From Oscillospiraceae bacterium (GTDB lineage Bacteria > Bacillota > Clostridia > Oscillospirales > Ruminococcaceae): a DNA stretch of 10,608 bases. A program made the translations under genes and the position numbers. Every line of letters begins with the position of its first letter. Position 1 is the stretch's first letter. This document shows, in pieces, positions 6,658-10,608 of the stretch. The stretch covers positions 1-10,608 of the forward strand of contig SVNB01000065.1 in assembly GCA_015067125.1 (NCBI GenBank), in the 5' to 3' direction. The notes under the pieces are model-generated. The model was not told the DNA's origin, ran no database searches, and saw only the letters and a list, made by a program, of their open reading frames with translations.

Positions 6658-6963
6658 ATGAAAAAAATCATCAGCTTAATTCTTTGCCTTGTTCTTGCAT
6701 TGGGCATGACCGCAACCGTATTTGCAGCAACTTCCTTCGACCCCACCCAGGGCGGAACTCCCGGAACAATTCCCTTTCCCAACGCTCCGATGAATCCCGC
6801 TCCGAACAGACCGACTTTTGATGCCGTAAATCCTCCGCGCAACAGCATTATTGTTGATCTTACCGAAGAGGAAAACCCCGATACCGGCGCACCCGTTTTC
6901 CTTGCTGTTCCCGCAGTCACCGCGGTAATTTGTGCTGCTGCAATTATCGGCAAAAGAAAATAA
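6658..6963 (+). CDS. Very short cell-wall-sorted peptide with NPDTG signal (101 aa)
   Basis: The start has a strong SD (AAAAGGAG) upstream. Residues 1-23 form a classical signal peptide (MKKIISLILC... ending TVFA). The middle (24-72) is Pro/Asn/Thr-rich and looks unstructured, with TPGTIPFPNAP and NPPRN. The C-terminus is a complete sorting signal: acidic residues, NPDTG (73-77), a hydrophobic helix (78-97) and the basic tail KRK. NPDTG is an LPxTG-like pentapeptide of the kind used by some clostridial sortases. After both cleavages only about 53 residues (24-76) would be left on the wall, too short for a typical adhesin; it could be a pilin-like subunit, stalk or spacer. No sortase gene is in the window. 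It is transcribed alone, between its own promoter and the terminator at 7023. Confidence 0.85.
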   Translation: MKKIISLILCLVLALGMTATVFAATSFDPTQGGTPGTIPFPNAPMNPAPNRPTFDAVNPPRNSIIVDLTEEENPDTGAPVFLAVPAVTAVICAAAIIGKRK

Positions 6964-7022
6964 TGTTAAGTACCCACGGAATATTTAAATATATTCTCTG
7001 GTAAAAGTAAATTTTTTCAGAT

Positions 7023-7059
7023 CCTGCCGGAGATAACTCTTCGGCAGGTTTTGTTTTAT
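7023..7059 (+). terminator. Strong intrinsic terminator after the NPDTG gene
   Basis: CCTGCCGGAGA (7023-7033) pairs with TCTTCGGCAGG (7038-7048): eleven pairs including one G-T, closed by the tetraloop TAAC, followed by TTTTGTTTTAT. This is the best terminator in the window. Its T-run ends only about 24 bases before the next ATG (7083), so the downstream gene has little room for its own promoter. Confidence 0.88.
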
Positions 7060-7082
7060 CACAGCAAATCGAGGTGTTAGCC

Positions 7083-8216
7083 ATGAAAATAAAAGTAACA
7101 GCTTTGGCAGCGGCAATTATTTTGTTTTCTCTAATATTCTGCGGCTGCGAGGTAAATATAAATCTTCCCGAAGACGAAGGACTCCGTCCCGGAAGCATAG
7201 AACTTCCGGAGGGATCTTCCGAGCCGGAATCTTCCGGCGGAAATGTGATTTCTCCCGGAAAAAGACCTTTTAATCCCGAAACAAGCGAACCCATTCATGA
7301 AAACAATGAAGAACCGGATTCTTACGAAAGCCTTATAAATACCCTTTATTATACCGAAAGCGCCTTTGGCGAGGCATTTATAGGATACATAGAAGGCCCC
7401 ATGGGAACCGGTTACGAGGAGTTTTTTGATGAGCGGGGATATCTTGAAAAATATCCTTTTATTGCCGAAATTCCTTATGAAAGATACGTTGAAACGAATG
7501 GAAACGAAATGTACTGCATTGTTCCGAAAGATAAAAATTCCTCCGTTTCCGTCAACGAATGGATATACTCGCCCACCGGTGGAACTTACGGCGAGGTGCT
7601 TTACAGAAGCGAATCCGGCGAACCTATACTTATCACCTGCAACGAAGATGAAAATATTCCGAACGTAAAAGTTACAATAGTCGATTCCGAAGGAAACGTA
7701 TTTGAATTCAGTCCGTACTTTAATTCTCAGCTTGGGTGGCTTGAAGTATATGAAACCCCGGAAGCACATTCCCTCGATTTTACGGTTTACGAAAATCAGG
7801 CAATGAACAATATTCTTGTTTTCGAAGACCTTATCGGCGACTGGGCCGGATTTTATACCACACCGGAAGGCACGGAAGTTCAGTTCCATTTTAATTTCTA
7901 TCGTGCCGCTTACGGTGAGCCCTGTGTAACCTTCTGGTACGGTGAAGAATACGGCGAATATATTGAATATTACGAAGGCTATGCCTATGAACAGTATGAC
8001 GAAAACGGAGATTTTACCGGCAGCCTTATTCTTGAGCTTACCCTTACTCAAGGCACAAATTCCGCAGAAAAAGGCCAGATACTTCTTATGTCAACCTATG
8101 AATTCAGAAGAGCGGAATGGGATAATAACTGGATAGTGGCAAGCTGCACCGGCGGAGGCAACCTTCTGGAAGAATACGGACTTGGCTGGTTCGAAATGGC
8201 ACAGGCCATGGGATAG
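7083..8216 (+). CDS. Acidic two-domain lipoprotein with lipocalin-like C-terminal region (377 aa)
   Basis: GAGGTG (7071-7076) is 6 bases before the ATG at 7083; the in-frame GTG at 7074 is part of that SD and is rejected. A signal sequence ends FCGC, giving Cys22 as the likely lipidated residue (Phe at -3 is slightly unusual). Residues 23-75 are a Pro/Ser/Glu-rich linker. About 80-245 is a first domain rich in Tyr and Glu, and from 250 a second region begins DLIGDWAGFYTTPEGTEVQF, a GxWxG-type start seen in small lipocalin-like beta-barrel domains of Firmicutes lipoproteins. Tyr- and Glu-rich strands (YGEYIEYYEGYAYEQYDENG) follow. The function is unknown; ligand binding at the cell surface is a guess. 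It is 16 bases upstream of the 202-aa gene and apparently in its operon. Confidence 0.87.
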   Translation: MKIKVTALAAAIILFSLIFCGCEVNINLPEDEGLRPGSIELPEGSSEPESSGGNVISPGKRPFNPETSEPIHENNEEPDSYESLINTLYYTESAFGEAFIGYIEGPMGTGYEEFFDERGYLEKYPFIAEIPYERYVETNGNEMYCIVPKDKNSSVSVNEWIYSPTGGTYGEVLYRSESGEPILITCNEDENIPNVKVTIVDSEGNVFEFSPYFNSQLGWLEVYETPEAHSLDFTVYENQAMNNILVFEDLIGDWAGFYTTPEGTEVQFHFNFYRAAYGEPCVTFWYGEEYGEYIEYYEGYAYEQYDENGDFTGSLILELTLTQGTNSAEKGQILLMSTYEFRRAEWDNNWIVASCTGGGNLLEEYGLGWFEMAQAMG

Positions 8217-8232
8217 CAGAAAGGAGAATTTT

Positions 8233-8841
8233 ATGGGACTTTTTGATAACCTTAAACGGCAGGCGTTTAACGCGCTTAAAACCAACGGAAACAAAGCCGC
8301 AAAACAGTTTGGTGATAATATTAAAAACGCGGTAAAAAATGCCGCAAACAAATCTGTTGATATAAATTTTCCGGATTTTCCGAAAAATTACGAAGAATTT
8401 GTTTCTCTTCCCGAAGCGGAGATGAAAACCCCGTTTGAAACTGCCGCAATGACCGTACTGGCATTATGTATCTATCCGGAAAACCGGGAAGCTTCTGTTA
8501 AAATGCTTAATTTTCTTCGGGGACCGCGCCCGATGAGCGGACTTGATATTGGTTTTATCCGGGACAGATTTATGGATAAAGATTACGTTCCCCGTTCCTA
8601 TTTTGCCGGAGCTGTTCCGGAAAACAACTATTCCCCTTCTCTTCCGCTTAAAATCACCGTGGGAGATAATCCTTACAGCTATGAAAACGACGGTTACGCA
8701 AAACTTTTTGTAACTTCCGGCGGAGCGGACAGCCCCAGAGAGATACTTCTTCGGGAAGCTAAAGACGGAAAATGGTATTTGTGGGATCAGTTTATTCTTT
8801 CGGATATCCGTAAACCGGAAAGCGAAAACCCCTGGGCATAA
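8233..8841 (+). CDS. Conserved protein of unknown function (202 aa; possibly the DUF6935 family)
   Basis: The start is the ATG at 8233, with AAAGGAGAA (8220-8228) just upstream; an earlier in-frame ATG at 8182 lies inside the preceding gene and lacks an SD. Residues 1-43 (MGLFDNLKRQAFNALKTNG and on) are a Lys/Asn/Ala-rich amphipathic helix, suited to peripheral membrane contact. The rest is a conserved-looking globular domain: FPKNYEEFVSLPEAEMKTPF (49-68), a hydrophobic ALCIYP turn, FLRGPRPMS (94-102), YVPRSYFAGAVPENNYSP (118-135), DNPYSYENDGYAKLFV, SGGADSPRE (162-170) and the C-terminal KWYLWDQ...DIRKP...PWA. From memory these signatures fit a family I believe is DUF6935; this is not verified. 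The partner is probably the SPFH protein 37 bases downstream. Confidence 0.88.
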   Translation: MGLFDNLKRQAFNALKTNGNKAAKQFGDNIKNAVKNAANKSVDINFPDFPKNYEEFVSLPEAEMKTPFETAAMTVLALCIYPENREASVKMLNFLRGPRPMSGLDIGFIRDRFMDKDYVPRSYFAGAVPENNYSPSLPLKITVGDNPYSYENDGYAKLFVTSGGADSPREILLREAKDGKWYLWDQFILSDIRKPESENPWA

Positions 8842-8878
8842 ACGTAAACTAAATTTATATAAAAGGAGTGTTTGATTT

Positions 8879-10321
8879 ATGGGACTTATTAAAGCAATCG
8901 GCGGCGCGGTCGGCGGCGTTTTTGCCGACCAGTGGAGAGAGTATTTTTACTGCGAGGCTCTTCCTGCAAGCGTACTTGTTCGCAAAGGACAAAAAAGAAC
9001 CGGCGCAAAAAGCTCCAATACAAAAGGCGAAGATAATATTATTTCCAACGGTTCCGTAATTGCCATTGCGGACGGCCAGTGTATGTGCATTGTGGAACAG
9101 GGCAAAGTTGTGGATATCTGTGCAGAGCCCGGCGAATATACTTATGATATGTCCACCGAACCTTCTGTCTTTGCAGGAAACCTTGGAACAAGTATTCTTG
9201 ATTCTTTTAAAACAATAGGCAGACGTTTTACCTTTGGCGGAGATACCGCAAAGGATCAGCGCGTTTATTATTTTAATACAAAAGAACTTATAGGCAACAA
9301 ATACGGTACGGCAGGCTCTGTTCCCTTCCGCGTTGTTGATGAAAGAGCAGGAATTGATATTGATATCAATATCCGCTGCTTCGGCGAATACAGCTATCGC
9401 CTTTGCGACCCTATTCTTTTCTATACCAACGTTTGCGGCAACGTTGCAAACGAATATATGCGTTCGCAGATAGACAGCCAGCTTAAATCCGAACTTCTTA
9501 CTGCCCTTCAGCCGGCATTTGCCAAAATTTCCGCCATGGGAATCCGCTATTCCGCACTTCCCGGTCACACTGCGGAAATGGCAGACGCGCTTAACGAAGT
9601 GCTTTCTGAAAAATGGAGCGGCCTTCGCGGAATCGAAATTGTATCCTTCGGCGTTTCTTCCGTAAAAGCGGAAGAAGAAGACGAAAAAATGATCAAGGAA
9701 CTTCAGCGCAACGCGGCGTTTATGGATCCCACCAGAGCGGCGGCACACCTTGTCGGAGCGCAGGCTTCCGCAATGCAGTCTGCCGCGGCAAACGAAGGAG
9801 CCGGCGCTGCCATGGCGTTTATGGGAATGAATATGGCACAGGGTGCAGGCGGAATCAACGCGCAGAATCTTTATTCTATGGGCCAGCAGCAGGCACAGAT
9901 GGGAGTTCCCAATCCTCAGCAGGTTGCGGCAGCAAAAGATCCCAGAAATGCAATGCCGGTACCCGAAGGCTGGACTTGTTCCTGCGGACAGAAAGGAAAT
10001 ACCGGAAAATTCTGCATGGGATGCGGAGCACCGAAACCGGAACCCAAACCCGCAGACAGCTGGGTATGTTCCTGCGGAGCCACCGCCACCGGCAAATTCT
10101 GTATGGAATGCGGCGCGCCAAAACCTGTGGAAGACGGCTGGGTATGCTCCTGCGGAGCTGTGAACAAAGGCAAATTCTGTCCCAACTGCGGAGCAAAGAA
10201 ACCTGCCGGCGTTCCCCAATATAAATGTGACAAATGCGGCTGGGAACCGGAAAAAGGCGTTAAACCGCCAAAATTCTGTCCCGAATGTGGCGACCCTTTT
10301 GACGACGGAGACATTCAGTAA
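8879..10321 (+). CDS. SPFH-domain protein with four C-terminal zinc ribbons (YdjI / COG4260 type, 480 aa)
   Basis: AAAAGGAGTG (8861-8870) precedes the ATG. Residues 1-24 (MGLIKAIGGAVGGVFADQWREYF) look like a membrane-contacting segment. The SPFH (stomatin/prohibitin-like, 'virion core protein') domain spans about 25-265, with the typical SVLVRKGQKR start, DGQCMCIVEQGKVVDIC, CAEPGEYTYD and VYYFNTKEL. An Ala/Met/Gln/Gly-rich linker (about 285-355) leads to three related ribbons of the form WxCxCG...KFCxxCGAPKP, at 365-382, 395-411 and 421-437, with cysteines 367/369/379/382, 397/399/408/411 and 423/425/434/437. A fourth, different ribbon uses C450/C453/C467/C470. B. subtilis YdjI has the same general architecture and works with PspA at the membrane; no PspA or YdjG/YdjH homologue is visible here. 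I infer a membrane scaffold or stress function. Confidence 0.94.
   Translation: MGLIKAIGGAVGGVFADQWREYFYCEALPASVLVRKGQKRTGAKSSNTKGEDNIISNGSVIAIADGQCMCIVEQGKVVDICAEPGEYTYDMSTEPSVFAGNLGTSILDSFKTIGRRFTFGGDTAKDQRVYYFNTKELIGNKYGTAGSVPFRVVDERAGIDIDINIRCFGEYSYRLCDPILFYTNVCGNVANEYMRSQIDSQLKSELLTALQPAFAKISAMGIRYSALPGHTAEMADALNEVLSEKWSGLRGIEIVSFGVSSVKAEEEDEKMIKELQRNAAFMDPTRAAAHLVGAQASAMQSAAANEGAGAAMAFMGMNMAQGAGGINAQNLYSMGQQQAQMGVPNPQQVAAAKDPRNAMPVPEGWTCSCGQKGNTGKFCMGCGAPKPEPKPADSWVCSCGATATGKFCMECGAPKPVEDGWVCSCGAVNKGKFCPNCGAKKPAGVPQYKCDKCGWEPEKGVKPPKFCPECGDPFDDGDIQ
9968..10204 (+). repeat. Tandem zinc-ribbon coding repeats
   Basis: Three in-frame units code for related ribbons: 9968-10039 (24 codons), 10058-10126 and 10136-10204 (23 codons each). 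Units 2 and 3 match at 49 of 69 bases counted by eye, with identical stretches such as CAAATTCTGT and TCCTGCGGAGC, so they probably arose by duplication within the gene. The separating linkers differ in length (6 and 3 codons). Confidence 0.75.
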
Positions 10322-10392
10322 TGAACAAAACGAGCTCTCCGCTTCCCTCAAAAAGCAAAAGCGGAGAATCTCCCCAAAAAGGGGGAATTTAA
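10321..10392 (+). CDS. Possible 23-aa linker ORF between the SPFH and lipoprotein genes
   Basis: Its ATG overlaps the SPFH stop codon (TAATG, 10319-10323) and its own TAA overlaps the ATG of the next lipoprotein (TAATG, 10390-10394). A CGGAG sequence ends 10 bases before its start. The peptide begins MNKTSSPLPS, ends PQKGGI and is Ser/Lys/Pro-rich with no fold I can see. It may matter for ribosome passage through the two hairpins it spans, rather than for its product. It could equally be a chance ORF in a short intergenic spacer. Confidence 0.28.
   Translation: MNKTSSPLPSKSKSGESPQKGGI
10336..10386 (+). promoter_or_regulatory. Two hairpins before the last lipoprotein, the second covering its SD
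   Basis: Hairpin 1: TCTCCGCTT (10336-10344) pairs perfectly with AAGCGGAGA (10359-10367), 9 bp, loop 14. Hairpin 2: TCCCC (10371-10375) pairs with GGGGA (10382-10386) around a 6-base loop and so hides the GGGGG that serves as SD for the ATG at 10392. There is no T-run after hairpin 1, so it is not an intrinsic terminator. Confidence 0.5.
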
Positions 10393-10608
10393 TGAATATT
10401 AAAAGAATATTTTATATTTTTCTTTCTTTTGTTCTTTTAATTTTGCTTTTTTGCGGCTGCGGAGGTGAAGAAGATATAAAAACAGCACCCGGAACTCTTA
10501 GCGGTATCTATTATGATCGAACAAACGGCTCTATTGCAAATGCTGATTTTCATATTTATGTAACACCTTATAACTTTGTCGCAGAATATTTGCCGGAAAA
10601 TGAAAAAG
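10392..10608 (+). CDS. Lipoprotein, N-terminal 72 codons only (gene continues past the window)
   Basis: Hand translation from the ATG at 10392 (SD GGGGG at 10381-10385, 6-base spacer) is open to the window end. Residues 1-22 are a signal sequence, MNIKRIFYIF followed by a Leu/Ile-rich core, ending FCGC with Cys23 as the likely lipidated residue, the same FCGC ending as in the lipoprotein at 7083. The visible mature part is GGEEDIKTAPGTLSGIYYDR and on, with SGIYYDRTNGSIANADFHIY suggesting a beta-rich domain. I recognise no family. It is directly linked to the SPFH gene and probably in the same operon. Confidence 0.85.
   Translation, partial: MNIKRIFYIFLSFVLLILLFCGCGGEEDIKTAPGTLSGIYYDRTNGSIANADFHIYVTPYNFVAEYLPENEK

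Noticed and set aside
6966..6995. Promoter (TTAAGT ... TATATT) before the terminator at 7023
   Set aside because: Only three of six -35 positions match with an 18-base spacer in AT-rich DNA; too weak to annotate.
7131..8051. A 306-codon minus-strand frame opposite the lipoprotein gene
   Set aside because: It is an antisense shadow produced by codon use; no SD or recognisable domain.
8182..8232. Earlier ATG at 8182 for the 202-aa protein
   Set aside because: It lies inside the preceding gene without SD, whereas ATG 8233 has a strong SD and gives the MGLF start that parallels the MGLI of the SPFH protein.
8855..10351. A 498-codon open frame on the minus strand opposite the SPFH gene
   Set aside because: It mirrors the SPFH gene exactly, has no SD or family resemblance, and encodes Phe/Cys/His-rich low-complexity sequence. 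The plus-strand frame has a full domain structure and zinc ribbons.

Overview
The window (10.6 kb, moderate-to-low GC, strong AAAGGAG-type ribosome binding sites, lipoproteins, a sortase-type signal and a Big2 domain) looks like a chromosomal fragment of a Gram-positive anaerobe of the class Clostridia, perhaps a gut-associated lineage. This assignment is inferred from protein style only. There is no phage, transposon, CRISPR, tRNA or rRNA gene.

Layout. (1) Positions 1-3547, minus strand: one uninterrupted reading frame of at least 1182 codons that runs off the left edge. It encodes a secreted enzyme with a signal peptide, an L-type-lectin-like domain, an LCAT/lipase-like alpha/beta hydrolase with a readable Ser-Asp-His triad, a Big2 domain and a second SGNH/DUF4886-like hydrolase. 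(2) Positions 3548-3824: a divergent regulatory region with a near-consensus promoter for the lipase, a palindrome over its -35 box, a hairpin/terminator-like structure, and a repeated pyrimidine-rich element. (3) Positions 3825-6477, plus strand: a tight four-gene unit encoding an 80-aa membrane protein, a 162-aa anchored protein, a 494-aa 5'-nucleotidase-family metallophosphatase without signal peptide, and a lipoprotein. (4) Positions 6478-6963: a second copy of the pyrimidine-rich element, a promoter and a tiny cell-wall-sorted peptide with an NPDTG signal, followed by a strong terminator. (5) Positions 7083-10608: lipoprotein, 202-aa conserved unknown, SPFH protein with four C-terminal zinc ribbons (YdjI/COG4260 type), a possible 23-codon linker ORF, and the start of another lipoprotein.

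How they may work together. Almost every product is at the envelope. The 202-aa protein and the SPFH/zinc-ribbon protein are adjacent, both start MGL and have N-termini suited to membrane contact; they look like a membrane-associated module flanked by lipoproteins. In Bacillus subtilis the SPFH relative YdjI acts with PspA in membrane stress, but no PspA is visible here. The 20-of-21-base match between the intergenic elements at 3689 and 6486, each ending in GTGTGGGG 18-19 bases before a -10-like box, suggests that the nucleotidase unit and the NPDTG peptide gene share a regulator. No completely new system is proven. The best leads are the two-hydrolase lectin protein, the shared promoter element, the TAATG-linked mini-ORF across hairpins, and the SPFH module without PspA.
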